From an uncultured Lentisphaeria bacterium (GTDB lineage: Bacteria; Verrucomicrobiota; Lentisphaeria; Oligosphaerales; Oligosphaeraceae): DNA of 58,819 bases. Below are positions 16,775 through 26,723 of the stretch, one piece after another (positions within the stretch are counted from its first letter, which is position 1; every line of letters starts with the position of its first letter). Made by a program: the position numbers and the translations under genes. Where the stretch lies: positions 1-58,819 of the forward strand of contig CAKUJM010000013.1 of NCBI GenBank assembly GCA_934661755.1, given 5' to 3'. The notes beneath the pieces were generated by a model. It made no database searches. It had not been told where the DNA came from and saw only the letters and a program-made list of their open reading frames with translations.

Positions 16775-18160
16775 TCAGTGTTGAAAACGCAGGACGATTG
16801 ATCGGCGGAACGGGGGAAGAGTCCACCAGCCGTCGTCACCGGAGGTCATGCAGGCGTGGCGGTCTTCCCATGGCAGGTAGCACTCCATTGGCGAATCGCC
16901 ATAATATAGCCGGGGGAGGCGCTCGCAATCAAGCAACTCCGGGGCGATGCCCTGCGACAGCTCTTCCCGCCAGCCATTTCGCTTGTCTCGGCACCAGATC
17001 AGGGTGTGGCGTTTTCCGCGCAGGCCATGCAGCCGCAGCCGGCGGGTTTCGGTATAGAAAGGCGAGAAGGCTTCGTCGGCCGGGTCGATGCCGGCGATGG
17101 CGTTGGCGAAGCGTTTGAAATGATGCCAGAGGCGGTGTTTTTCGACATAGCTGTCCCAATGCCAGAATTGGCCGCATCCGGCGGCGCCGGCAAAAAAGGG
17201 CGCGAAAAGCATGTCGTGAAGCAGCGTCCCCTCGGCATCGGCGTCATAGAGCTTCGAGGGACCGGCGTGGCATGCCTCGACTGCGCCGCATTCCGCCAGG
17301 ATCATCGGCGTCTGGTGGTGAAAGTGGGAAAGATGGCGGATGGCATCTGCCGCAAGCACATCCGCCGGGGCATGGCAGACATCCAGGGGGGCGCCGGGAT
17401 CCAGGTAGCGGTGCACCTGCAGGAAGGCGTTTTGCGCCATGGTGTCCAGGTAATCGTAGATGCGGTAGCCGTCGATTTCCGAGAACGACCCGATGTTCTG
17501 CACGATCAGCTGTCTGGGGAAGATGCCCTGGAGCCGCCCGGCCATGTATTCGCTCCACGACGCCACCTTCCCGTGGTCATAGACGGTCCCGATGCAGTTG
17601 ATTTCGTTCCAGAGCTCGATGGCCGCCACGGCGGGGGAGTCTCCGAAGCCCTGTGCCGCCATATATCGCGCCTTGTCGAGATAGGCCTGCCGGCAGATCG
17701 GCGAATCCAGATACTCGTCCATGGTGGCGGCGTATGGCGCGAAGATCGGCTTGTTGAAGATCTCCCAGGCTGCCGCGCTCCATTTTTCGAATTGCCTTTT
17801 ACCTTCGCGCCTCTTGATGAAGCGGAAATGCTCCATGGTGAGCTTGATGCGGATGCCATGCCGTTCGGCAAGCCGGATCACCGCGCGGAGGTTTTCCGTG
17901 GCGCGTGCAGAGAACTTGCCGACCTCGTCGGGCATGACGTCGAAGAAGCGATTTCCGAGCCAGAGGCGGGTGAAGTTGCCGCCATTGGCGGAGAAGTCCC
18001 GGAACATGCGTCCGTACCACTCCAGCGTCTCGCGGTCATGAGTGGCGTCATCCGTTGCGTCAGGCGGGCAGCGGTGGAAGCAGATATTGAGGCCAACCGG
18101 GATATAGGTGGCGCCGGCGTCATCCGCGAAATAGCGGCGGCATTGAGCGGAGATTTTCAT
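16775..18160 (-). CDS. GH5-like clan GH-A glycoside hydrolase, cytoplasmic
   Basis: A 461-residue (beta/alpha)8 enzyme with the GH5/GH-A layout: a first-strand motif YIPVGLNICF (19-28), acid/base candidate E186 in IELWNEIN, and nucleophile candidate E290 in MILAECGA. The asparagine before the acid/base is typical of the clan. A small beta domain ends the protein (about 390-461). No signal peptide, so it should process imported oligosaccharides. It follows the 1209-residue secreted enzyme and is flanked on both sides by copies of the same dispersed palindrome element. The subfamily and substrate (mannan, glucan, other) cannot be told from the motifs. Confidence 0.72.
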   Translation of the reverse strand: MKISAQCRRYFADDAGATYIPVGLNICFHRCPPDATDDATHDRETLEWYGRMFRDFSANGGNFTRLWLGNRFFDVMPDEVGKFSARATENLRAVIRLAERHGIRIKLTMEHFRFIKRREGKRQFEKWSAAAWEIFNKPIFAPYAATMDEYLDSPICRQAYLDKARYMAAQGFGDSPAVAAIELWNEINCIGTVYDHGKVASWSEYMAGRLQGIFPRQLIVQNIGSFSEIDGYRIYDYLDTMAQNAFLQVHRYLDPGAPLDVCHAPADVLAADAIRHLSHFHHQTPMILAECGAVEACHAGPSKLYDADAEGTLLHDMLFAPFFAGAAGCGQFWHWDSYVEKHRLWHHFKRFANAIAGIDPADEAFSPFYTETRRLRLHGLRGKRHTLIWCRDKRNGWREELSQGIAPELLDCERLPRLYYGDSPMECYLPWEDRHACMTSGDDGWWTLPPFRRSIVLRFQH

Positions 18161-18197
18161 TGAAGTAAAAAGTTATGACCCCGTTTCCCCGAAAACT

Positions 18198-18312
18198 GAT
18201 TCCGTGAAGTTGGCTCTTTTGCGCCATGATTCCGTCGTTTTCCGGTGGCGTATTCCCGGCACGCCCCTCAAAATTCCTACCCCTGACGCAAAATCACCAG
18301 CTTCACGGAATC
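18198..18312. repeat. Dispersed palindrome-ended element, copy B (best copy)
   Basis: A 115-base element bounded by perfect 12-base inverted ends GATTCCGTGAAG (18198-18209) and CTTCACGGAATC (18301-18312). Copies A (16648), C (6641) and D (47283) share the ends and, for A and C, parts of the interior. It lies between the 1209-residue glycosidase gene and the GH5-like gene. Its size and inverted ends suggest a MITE or REP-like element; no coding potential. Confidence 0.85.
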
Positions 18313-18320
18313 AGCGGAAA

Positions 18321-18402
18321 GCCGTGATGGCGTGAAGTCCGCGGCATCTGCCGTATTGTCGCACCCCATTTGCGGCGGCGACGCTCTTCACGCCATCATG
18401 GC
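18321..18402. repeat. Second intergenic palindrome beside copy B
   Basis: GCCGTGATGGCGTGAAG (18321-18337) pairs with CTTCACGCCATCATGGC (18386-18402) with one mismatch. It abuts copy B and ends nine bases before the stop codon end of the upstream gene at 18412. The GTGAAG/CTTCAC core is shared with the dispersed element, so it may be a diverged relative. Confidence 0.75.
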
Positions 18403-18411
18403 ATGCCGTGG

Positions 18412-21400
18412 CTATTTGAGGATCATCGTCCCCCAGTTGAGGGGCGAGTTGTAGTTGGAGTTGTTGCCGGTCCAGAAGATTTTGCGCAGCGCGGCCGTGC
18501 CCGCGTCATCGGCGTCGGCGGCCTGGAAGCTCATCAGCAGCTTCATCCCGGCGCGCGGCTTGAATCCGGCCTCCAGATCGCGCCATGGGATGGCGGCTTC
18601 AAGCAGGTATCCGCCGTCGGTGATTTGCGACACCACCCGCCATGGGCATTGGCCGGGGCGGCCGGCGACGGCTGCGGTGGCCTGGCGGTATGGTCCATCC
18701 GGCGTCCCCGGCGCCAGGAAGATCTGCAGATCCGTCGGAGTCATGACTGCGGAATGTGCCGGCTTGTGCCCGGGTGCATCCGGATCCAGGCCGATGAAGA
18801 GCTCCACGCAATCGGACATCCAGGCGTCTGAGGGGCTGGCAAAGCGCACGACGGCGTTGTCATGGACACGGAAGAAGGCGTAGAGGAAGTTGTCATCCCA
18901 GGCGAAGCGCGCCTCGCAGGAGATTTCGGCCGGGTGGGTCCAGGACTCGATGCCGTATTTGACCTGCTCAGGCAGCATCGCGTACGCGGCGGGCGCATTC
19001 GGCCAGTCATCCGGCTTGCCGTCGATGGCCTTCGGGGCCGTCGCCCGGAGGGCCTCGGCCTGGGATGACGGCGGCACGGCGAAGGCCGCCGTGGAGTCAA
19101 AGGGCGGGATGACGATGGCGACGGGGCTGGCGTCATTGACCGCGACCATGAAGGTGTTGGCGGCATTGGAATTGGCGTATTCGATGATGGGGAAGGCCAT
19201 CCTGGTGGTCTCGAATTTCCGGCTGACGGCCTGTTGCTGGTCGGCGGCCATGATCCAGCCCTTCGGGGTGTCGGTGATCGCGGCAATTGCGGCCTGGCCG
19301 CCGATGCCGCCGTTGTCGGCATAGATCGCCAGCACCAGTCCTTCGTCGCCGGTCAGTTCCAGTCCGCCATGGATCTGGAAGTCGGAGGCGCCCATGGTGA
19401 ATTGCTGGACGATCTGCTTCATGGCGGCGGCGTCCATGCCGTCGGCGCGCAAATAGACTGGCGCGGTGTCGATCACCAGCGCGCCATTTGCCGGGGTGGC
19501 CAGCGGTTCGCCGAAGAAATCGAAGCGCCGGAAGCCGCTGGCGGCCTTTGGCGGCTGCAGTTCACCCTGTCCCTTGATGTTCCACAGTGCCGCCACGGCG
19601 CTGTCCGTTCCCTCGTAGAATCCGCAGTATACGGAGTCCGAGAGCTTGATCAGCTCCACCGGGGTCATGGGGCCGTCGATCATGCGCGCCAGGCCATTGG
19701 CGGCCAGCAGTTCCGGGGATGGCGAGCCGTCGTATTCGGTATGCCACAGCCAGAACGGGTCAAATCCGGAGATGGTCTTCGCGGCGATGTGGGTTTCGGC
19801 GGTGACGTCGGCAAACCAGAAGCACGGGCCCTTGCCGACGGTGGAGTCGATGATGGCCTCGCGCATCAGGTATTCCGCGCGGTCGCGGAAGCTGTTTACG
19901 CGGTAGCCGGGGGTGCAGCTGTAGCTGTTCGGCACGGCGAATTTGCGTCTGCTGTATCCCAGTTCCATGATGGAGTGGCTTTTTTCGGTATGCCATACCG
20001 GGATGTCGCGCCCGTGGGCCTTGAGGCCGTCGCGGATCTTCCCGAGGAAGTTCTCGGCGCCGTCCAGCGTGCGTTCCGGCATCTTGTTGGAGTACATGTG
20101 GACTGAGATGGCGTCGAAGTGCCTGTATCCATCCTTTTCCATGATGGCGCGGGTCCAGGGCAGCGGTATCTGTCCGAAGTCGGATGTGGTGCTGCCGGCC
20201 ACGATCCAGCAATCCGGGTCCTCCTTCTTGGCCTCTTCGTAGGCGGCCTGCATGTATACCAGGTACTTCTCGGGCTTGATGCCCCAGCCGTCCGGTTCAT
20301 TGAACACCTCCCAGGCGGGGATGCGGCCCTTGTAGTGCCGTGCCAATTCCCGGACGTATTTGCGCCAGGCGTCGAGTTTCGGGAATGCCGCCCGCTCATG
20401 GCTGGCGGCGTGCGCGTCATCGGTGCGCTCCTCCACCGCCCACTTCGGGATGCTCCCGTAGAGGAAGTCGTTGCTGAAGAAATCCGGGCCGAGAATCGGC
20501 ATGAGGTTGAGTTTGGCCGCATCGGCCCTGGCCATGATTTTGTCCGCGTTGGCGAAGGTGACCACATCGGGTTCCGGGACGATCTTCTTCATCGAGAAGT
20601 CGTGGAATGGGCGCACCCATCCAAAGCCCAGGGCGCGCAGGATCGGCTCGCAGCCGCTGTCATGGCAGCCCAGCGGCCAGTCCTTCGGCAGTTTTTCCTG
20701 GTATTGCATCGGCTCATAGATGCCGAAGATGATCTCGTCATACAGTTCGTCGTCCGCCGTGGTGAAGTACGCGCGGTAGTAGCCGCATGGCAGCGCCGGC
20801 ACCGGCAGATTCTCAAGGCGGTTGCCATTGGCGGGGATGACGGCGGCGACGTCGCCGGCGGCGCGCTCCTTGTCCCAGTAGTCCTTGATCGTGTATTTGA
20901 CGCTGCGTTCCACATCGGCGCCGGTGTTGTTGCGGAAGCGCAAGGTGAAGGAATAGTCGCCCAGGCGGCTTTTGAGCAGCAGCTTGTCGCCGGGCGACTC
21001 CAGGGCCGCGCCGAACTCGACGGGCTCGCCCTCGTAGTCGGTGGCCGTGTCCCCCTCCTCCAGCTGCACGTCGTCGACCCACAGGGTGCCGTCGAGCATG
21101 GAGGATCCGACATTGACGAAGATGCGGCAGTAGTTCTCCTTCCGCCGCGGGAAATCCGGCTTGAAGGTCAAGGTGTAGCGTCTCCATTCGGTGTCCACCG
21201 CAAAGGTTTTGCCTTGGCCCTCGTATTCGGCGCAGGACAGTGAGGCGAAGAAGTTCTGGCGGTCGGCCTTCATCCAGGCGGAAACGGTGTAGGTCTTGTC
21301 CTTGTCCAGCTGGATCGGGCAGAACCAGACGCGGTTGTGCGTTTCATGCAGCGCGACCTTGGAGTAGTCCTGTGCCGTAAAGCGCAGGGAATAGCGGCCG

Positions 21401-22041
21401 CTGTGCGCCGTCGTGTCGTCGAACGCCGGCTGGATGGCCGGATCAATCCACCCGAACCACCAGCTTTCGGCGTGATATGCATTCATCCCATGGGGGCCGA
21501 CCTCAAAGCCGCTGCCCTGTCCCAGCAGGTTGCGTTTTCCGCCGGTCTTCGGCGCCGGGTCGTTTCCGGAAGGCAGCTGCTCGATGTCGATTGATTTCAC
21601 CACCGCCTCGCCGTCGCCGCGGATGATGCAGTTTGCGCGGATTCGGTCGCCGTCGCGGGCGGTGAACTCCAATTGGGCGGCATTGCCGTGGATGTCGGTG
21701 CTGTACTGTCCGCGGCTGGCATCCGGGGTTCCCGGGAAATTCACCATCAGCTCCGGATTGATCGTGGCGTCGCAGCTGGCCAGGCGGATGCTCACCCGGT
21801 AGCGTGCCCCCGGCGTCGCCGGGACGCCGTGTTCGTTGAAGAAGTATACGCCGTCACCTCCCGGCTGCTTGGTGAGGCGATAGCCGCCGCCATCCGGCAG
21901 ATATTCCATGGCGCCTTCGCATTTGCTGTTGTATATCATCCAGCCGAGTTCCTCGCTGAGGATCTCGCCGGCAGGCAGCGAAATTGCCAGAAAAAGCCAT
22001 AATGCCGGCAGAAACGATTTTAGGATTTTTGATGTAGACAT
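18412..22041 (-). CDS. Secreted multidomain GH39-like glycosidase with N- and C-terminal binding domains
   Basis: A 1209-residue exported enzyme. Order: signal peptide (1-24); a beta-sandwich (about 30-157); a carbohydrate-binding-like jelly roll (170-330, containing the GRYSLRF and TLWVDDVQLEEG motifs usual for CBM4/9-type modules); a linker domain to about 450; a clan GH-A barrel similar to GH39 with E582 in WEVFNEPDGW as acid/base and E686 in VWHTEKSHS as nucleophile; a beta domain; and a C-terminal CBM9-like domain (about 1015-1209, with IDGKPDDW and SDCVELFIGLD). It follows a pseudopilin gene by 76 bases and is the main exported depolymerase candidate of the long block. Substrate unknown. 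Confidence 0.8.
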   Translation of the reverse strand: MSTSKILKSFLPALWLFLAISLPAGEILSEELGWMIYNSKCEGAMEYLPDGGGYRLTKQPGGDGVYFFNEHGVPATPGARYRVSIRLASCDATINPELMVNFPGTPDASRGQYSTDIHGNAAQLEFTARDGDRIRANCIIRGDGEAVVKSIDIEQLPSGNDPAPKTGGKRNLLGQGSGFEVGPHGMNAYHAESWWFGWIDPAIQPAFDDTTAHSGRYSLRFTAQDYSKVALHETHNRVWFCPIQLDKDKTYTVSAWMKADRQNFFASLSCAEYEGQGKTFAVDTEWRRYTLTFKPDFPRRKENYCRIFVNVGSSMLDGTLWVDDVQLEEGDTATDYEGEPVEFGAALESPGDKLLLKSRLGDYSFTLRFRNNTGADVERSVKYTIKDYWDKERAAGDVAAVIPANGNRLENLPVPALPCGYYRAYFTTADDELYDEIIFGIYEPMQYQEKLPKDWPLGCHDSGCEPILRALGFGWVRPFHDFSMKKIVPEPDVVTFANADKIMARADAAKLNLMPILGPDFFSNDFLYGSIPKWAVEERTDDAHAASHERAAFPKLDAWRKYVRELARHYKGRIPAWEVFNEPDGWGIKPEKYLVYMQAAYEEAKKEDPDCWIVAGSTTSDFGQIPLPWTRAIMEKDGYRHFDAISVHMYSNKMPERTLDGAENFLGKIRDGLKAHGRDIPVWHTEKSHSIMELGYSRRKFAVPNSYSCTPGYRVNSFRDRAEYLMREAIIDSTVGKGPCFWFADVTAETHIAAKTISGFDPFWLWHTEYDGSPSPELLAANGLARMIDGPMTPVELIKLSDSVYCGFYEGTDSAVAALWNIKGQGELQPPKAASGFRRFDFFGEPLATPANGALVIDTAPVYLRADGMDAAAMKQIVQQFTMGASDFQIHGGLELTGDEGLVLAIYADNGGIGGQAAIAAITDTPKGWIMAADQQQAVSRKFETTRMAFPIIEYANSNAANTFMVAVNDASPVAIVIPPFDSTAAFAVPPSSQAEALRATAPKAIDGKPDDWPNAPAAYAMLPEQVKYGIESWTHPAEISCEARFAWDDNFLYAFFRVHDNAVVRFASPSDAWMSDCVELFIGLDPDAPGHKPAHSAVMTPTDLQIFLAPGTPDGPYRQATAAVAGRPGQCPWRVVSQITDGGYLLEAAIPWRDLEAGFKPRAGMKLLMSFQAADADDAGTAALRKIFWTGNNSNYNSPLNWGTMILK

Positions 22042-22117
22042 GGGTGGGATGGGGTAGTTGCGGGTCTGGTGGGTGGCGTGGGAGGTGGAGGGGAACGCCC
22101 CCCTCCGTTCAGGGCGG

Positions 22118-22831
<714 letters not shown>

Positions 22832-22868
22832 GATGTGGTTCCTCCTGTTTTGGGGTGAAGAAATACGG

Positions 22869-24524
22869 TCATCTCCGTTGTATTTTCAGCATTATGAAAT
22901 TCATGCGCTCGGCCTCGGGGGCGAGGAGCCGGGTGGTGCGCAAGGTGACATCCATCAATCCCGGGCGGGCGATTTCGACATCGCCGATGATGCTGGTGCA
23001 GCGCTGGTAGTACCTTCCGCTGGCGGGCGAATCCGCCTGCAGTCGCGCGCTTTTGCTGAGGCCGTCCACCCCGAATTCGACAATGCGCTCTCCGCACCAT
23101 GGCCGCGAGTGCCTTGCGCTTTCGGAGACGCAGGCGACCTGGTATCTTCCGGGATGCGGCAGCCTGATCCGCCAGGCCAGCGGCCGGCCGGGGTGGTTCC
23201 AGTCTTCGGCGTTGCCATTTGGCAGCAGCTCCAGCACTCCGTCCACTGGCGACGGGACTTCGGAGAGCACGGGCGCGCCGTCGAAATGCAGCCGCGCCTG
23301 CGGCCAGAGGCCGTCAAGCCCCGCGGTGTCCAGCGAAATCACGTCGCCGTCCTGCCGGAACGGCACATTGGCGGCGAGGATGCGGTTTTCAAGGCCGCAC
23401 AGCTCCAGATGCGGGCGGGCGTGGTCCAGGAAGATCCCCATCCGGCCTTCGCCGGCGAGCACGCGCAGGCCATCCAGCTCCTGGTGGAAGGGATTGCCGG
23501 CGTCGCCGTCGAAGGCATCGCCGTTGTCGTGCCACCACCGGGCGACCTCGCGCAGGACCTCCTGGCTTTCCTGCGGCAGGTGGCCCTCGGCGTCAGGGCC
23601 GAAATTGAGCAGGTAGTTGCAATGCTTGCCGGCCAGCTCCAGCAGCTGGCCGACGACTTCGTGCGGGCTCTTCCAATTGTGGTCGTTGCGCTTGTATCCC
23701 CAGGTGTCATTCAGGGTGGCGGGGCATTCGAGCAATCCGGTGGCGGCGATGCCGGGCAGCTGGTTGTCCCCCAGCGATCCGAAGTCGCCGCAGCCATTGC
23801 CGATGCGCCCGCTGATCAGGCATTGCGGCTGGAGGCGCAGGACCGTCTCGCGCAATTTGCGGCTGTCCGCGGCTGAAATGCTGTTCGGGCAGTCGAACCA
23901 CATCAGCGAGACCTCGCCGTAGTTGGTCAGCAGCTCGGTCACCTGCGGCAGCACCTTGCCGTTGAAGTAGCGCGAGAAGTCCTTGCGGCCAGGATCCGGG
24001 AAATCCCAGTCGTTGCCCCAGGATACGCCGCCGACATTCTTCTCGGCCCCGGGGCCCGGGTCGCCGCCGTCCGGCTCGTGCCAGTCCAGGTCATGCGAGT
24101 AGTAGATCCCCAGGCGCAGGCCGTATTTGCGGCAGGCCGCGGCAAATTCCGCCAGCGCGTCGCGGCCATAGGGCGTGGAGTCGACAATGTTGAAGGGCGA
24201 GTGGGCGGTCCGGAACATCGCAAAGCCCTCGTGGTGCTTGGCGGTGAACACCGCGTATTTCATCCCGGCGTCCCGGAACATCCGGCACCATTGGTCCGGG
24301 TCGTAGGCGCGGGGGTTGAATTGCGCCGACAGCTTCGCGTATTCGGCGGCGGGGATGCGCAGGCGCGCCTGCATCCATTCCGCGCAGTATCCGCAGTCCC
24401 GGCCATGCCAGAAGCCCGCCGGGATGCTGTAAAGCCCCCAGTGGACGAACGCACCGAAGCGGGCGTTGCGAAACCAATTGCATCTGTCTTCCGCCATGAT
24501 ATTGCGCCGATTGAAGGGTTCCAT
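22869..24524 (-). CDS. Alpha-L-fucosidase, GH29
   Basis: A 551-residue enzyme with clear GH29 landmarks: FGAFVHWGLYSIPAGFW (23-39), YAVFTAKHHEGFAMF (90-104), IYYSHDLDWHEP (140-151) and the nucleophile D211 in LMWFDCPN. It releases terminal alpha-L-fucose from glycans by a retaining mechanism. The C-terminal 150 residues form the usual beta domain. No signal peptide is seen, so it should be cytoplasmic. It heads the long minus-strand block and is transcribed divergently from an AraC regulator 102 bases away. The start may be the ATG at 24497 (MAEDRCNW), which leaves a longer leader after the TATAAT at 24547-24542; I kept 24524. Confidence 0.9.
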   Translation of the reverse strand: MEPFNRRNIMAEDRCNWFRNARFGAFVHWGLYSIPAGFWHGRDCGYCAEWMQARLRIPAAEYAKLSAQFNPRAYDPDQWCRMFRDAGMKYAVFTAKHHEGFAMFRTAHSPFNIVDSTPYGRDALAEFAAACRKYGLRLGIYYSHDLDWHEPDGGDPGPGAEKNVGGVSWGNDWDFPDPGRKDFSRYFNGKVLPQVTELLTNYGEVSLMWFDCPNSISAADSRKLRETVLRLQPQCLISGRIGNGCGDFGSLGDNQLPGIAATGLLECPATLNDTWGYKRNDHNWKSPHEVVGQLLELAGKHCNYLLNFGPDAEGHLPQESQEVLREVARWWHDNGDAFDGDAGNPFHQELDGLRVLAGEGRMGIFLDHARPHLELCGLENRILAANVPFRQDGDVISLDTAGLDGLWPQARLHFDGAPVLSEVPSPVDGVLELLPNGNAEDWNHPGRPLAWRIRLPHPGRYQVACVSESARHSRPWCGERIVEFGVDGLSKSARLQADSPASGRYYQRCTSIIGDVEIARPGLMDVTLRTTRLLAPEAERMNFIMLKIQRR

Positions 24525-24626
24525 GATTCTGGTTTGAACATATTATACTAAATCTTCTCACAATAAAAATGGATTATATTGTGGAAAATACTGTACTTTT
24601 TCAAAATAAGGCCAGGAGGATGCAAC

Positions 24627-25469
24627 ATGGGCGTCGAATTGCTGTATCAATATCATGATGATGAGATGACCCGGTTTGCGGCATCCATGGACTTGCAGCT
24701 GCTGTGCTGCGGCCACGCCGACGCCAAGGATGATCTGGAGCAATTCCATCCCTTCCGCAGCGATCCATTCTTCCGGGTCTACCGCCCGATCCGGGGCACT
24801 TTGCGGGTGATGGACTGCGACAACACCACGCGGATCACTCCCGGGCGATATTACCTTTTTCCAGCGGAGATGCCATTCCGCATGCTCTCGGATGGCGGCT
24901 TCACCCATGACTGGCTGCATTTCAGGTCAAGCGCCCTGGAACACCGCCATCTCAATGCCGTGCTGTCATGCCCGCAGACTACCGAGCTTGACCGGCGATG
25001 GGACGAGTTTCTGGCTGAAGCCGCCAGTCATCAGGAACGCCCGTTCGCCAATGTCTGGCGCTCCCATCTGCTGGCCAGGGCGGTGATCACGCCATTTCTG
25101 GAAACGACTGACGGCAGGCTGGCCACCACAATGGGTGAGGGCAGGCAGAACCTGGAGCCCGCATTGGAATATGTCAATGAATTCTATATGAGGCCGATCC
25201 AGACTCCGGAGCTGGCGGCGATGCTGCATATGGACCGCAACCGATTCTCCAGGGAGTTCCGGCGCCAATTCGGGATCTCGCCCAAGGAGCATGTCGTCAA
25301 TACCCGGATCCACCATGCCAAGGTCATGCTGCTCACCACCGGCATGACCATTGGCGAGATTGCCGGCCGATGCGGCTTCAACGACGAGTATTTCTTCTAT
25401 AGGCTGTTCAAGAAGAAGCTCGGGATGACGCCATGCCAATATCGGGACACGATGTACCTGGGGAAATAG
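24627..25469 (+). CDS. AraC-family transcriptional regulator
   Basis: A 280-residue regulator: an N-terminal cupin-like effector domain (RPIRGTLRVMD, ITPGRYYLFPAEMPF) and a C-terminal AraC double helix-turn-helix (about 180-278), with the second helix pair in IGEIAGRCGFNDEYFFYRLFKK. ATG 24627 was chosen over an earlier in-frame ATG because AGGAGG stands eight bases before it. It is divergent from the GH29 gene, with a short AT-rich shared control region (24525-24626), so it is the likely activator of the long minus-strand glycan block and perhaps of itself. The inducer is presumably a sugar from the glycan. Confidence 0.88.
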   Translation: MGVELLYQYHDDEMTRFAASMDLQLLCCGHADAKDDLEQFHPFRSDPFFRVYRPIRGTLRVMDCDNTTRITPGRYYLFPAEMPFRMLSDGGFTHDWLHFRSSALEHRHLNAVLSCPQTTELDRRWDEFLAEAASHQERPFANVWRSHLLARAVITPFLETTDGRLATTMGEGRQNLEPALEYVNEFYMRPIQTPELAAMLHMDRNRFSREFRRQFGISPKEHVVNTRIHHAKVMLLTTGMTIGEIAGRCGFNDEYFFYRLFKKKLGMTPCQYRDTMYLGK

Positions 25470-25588
25470 CGGCGATGGCGGCAATATCGTGACGTCCCGG
25501 GAGGAGGGGCGGACATGACCGGCGGCTGCGGGGGGGGGGGGGCATGAGTGGAATTTGCCGGCGCATGTGTTTTTTTGCTTCCGCCCCC

Positions 25589-25635
25589 TTGATTTTTTCC
25601 ATTTTTTTATTATAATTTCTGTGAAACAAATTTCA
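25589..25635 (+). promoter_or_regulatory. Promoter and candidate operator of second lacI
   Basis: TTGATT (25589-25594) and TATAAT (25611-25616) are spaced by 16 bases. Just at the expected start point is TGAAA (25622-25626), CAAA, TTTCA (25631-25635), a short inverted repeat that could be an operator for the LacI-family protein encoded 41 bases further on. Confidence 0.5.
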
Positions 25636-25675
25636 TATACATTGCAACTTCTTTCACCAAAAGCAAGGGCGCCTC

Positions 25676-26668
25676 ATGCCAAGAGAGTCACAAAGCGTTT
25701 ATACGGTGGCAAAAAAAGCGGGATGTTCTCCCAGCACGGTATCGCGGGTTCTCACCAATTCGACCCGGGTAAATCCGGAGACGCGGTCGCGGGTCCTGTC
25801 GGTGATGCGGGAAATGAAATTCATTACCCGCAAGCGGGTGCCGCAGATCGGGGTGCTGGTCTCCAATCTTTCCGGGGCGCAGCTTACCAGCTATGTCTCG
25901 CAGCTGCTGCGGCTCTCGATGTTGGAGCTGGTGCGCCGCAACTGCGTGATCCGGCTGCTCAACGGCGAGATGGACGACTGGGGGCAGGACGGCAATTTCG
26001 ACGCCATCGTGTCGCTGGCCTACGATGAAAGCGTCAATCGGCTGATGGCGAAGTATCCCGCGCCGGTGATCTCGCTCAACAATCCGCTGGTCAGAAGGAA
26101 GATCTACGACATCCACTCCGACCACCGCCAGAGCGCCAGGATTGCCACCGAGTATCTGCTGTCGATGGGCCATCGGGACATCATGATGATCTGCCACAAG
26201 AGGGTGGTCGGCAGCATCGGCGACTGGGGCATGCTGGAGCGCACCGCCGCCTTTCGGGAGACGCTTGGCCGCCACGCCCTGCGCGACGACCGCATCGCCT
26301 ACACTGACTGCGAGCCGGTGGAGAACATTCTGCTGCGGGCGCGGGCGGACGGCGTCACTGCGCTGGTGGTCTTCTCCGAAAACGAGATGCGCATCCCGTA
26401 TTTGCTTGGGCATGTCATGAAGGTGCGCATTCCGGAGGAGATGTCGGTGATCATGGAGGACCTTCCGGGGGTGCTGGATCTGGGGATTCCGCCGATCACC
26501 GCGGTGCGCCAGCCCTTTGAGCGGATGGTCGCGGAAATCATGTCGCGGCTGGACCGGATTCTGTCCGGGGAGCAGGTGTCCTCCAAGCCGGTGGTTTTTG
26601 AGAACGAGCTGGTGATCCGCGGATCCGTGGCTCGCATCGGCGACGCGGTGCGGCCGGTGAATGCATGA
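25676..26668 (+). CDS. LacI-family transcriptional regulator
   Basis: A 330-residue repressor with helix-turn-helix YTVAKKAGCSPSTVSRVLTN (residues 9-28) and a periplasmic-binding-like sensor domain (IGVLVSN at 58-64, DIHSDHRQSARIATEYL around 142-158, ending ELVIRGSVAR). It is the first gene of a plus-strand set with a pseudopilin and the 1106-residue glycosidase, which it probably regulates. The stop is 32 bases before the pseudopilin ATG. This is the second lacI-pseudopilin-glycosidase arrangement in the window. Confidence 0.9.
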   Translation: MPRESQSVYTVAKKAGCSPSTVSRVLTNSTRVNPETRSRVLSVMREMKFITRKRVPQIGVLVSNLSGAQLTSYVSQLLRLSMLELVRRNCVIRLLNGEMDDWGQDGNFDAIVSLAYDESVNRLMAKYPAPVISLNNPLVRRKIYDIHSDHRQSARIATEYLLSMGHRDIMMICHKRVVGSIGDWGMLERTAAFRETLGRHALRDDRIAYTDCEPVENILLRARADGVTALVVFSENEMRIPYLLGHVMKVRIPEEMSVIMEDLPGVLDLGIPPITAVRQPFERMVAEIMSRLDRILSGEQVSSKPVVFENELVIRGSVARIGDAVRPVNA

Positions 26669-26681
26669 TTTTTTTAAAAAC

Positions 26682-26723
26682 GAACAGGAGCAACAATACC
26701 ATGAACAGGAGCAACAATACCAT
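26682..26723 (+). repeat. 21-base tandem duplication containing ribosome site and start codon
   Basis: GAACAGGAGCAACAATACCA plus a T (26682-26702) is repeated exactly at 26703-26723. Each unit holds an AACAGGAG ribosome site followed by an ATG (26701 and 26722) in the same frame, so the pseudopilin has two equivalent starts seven codons apart. Confidence 0.95.
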
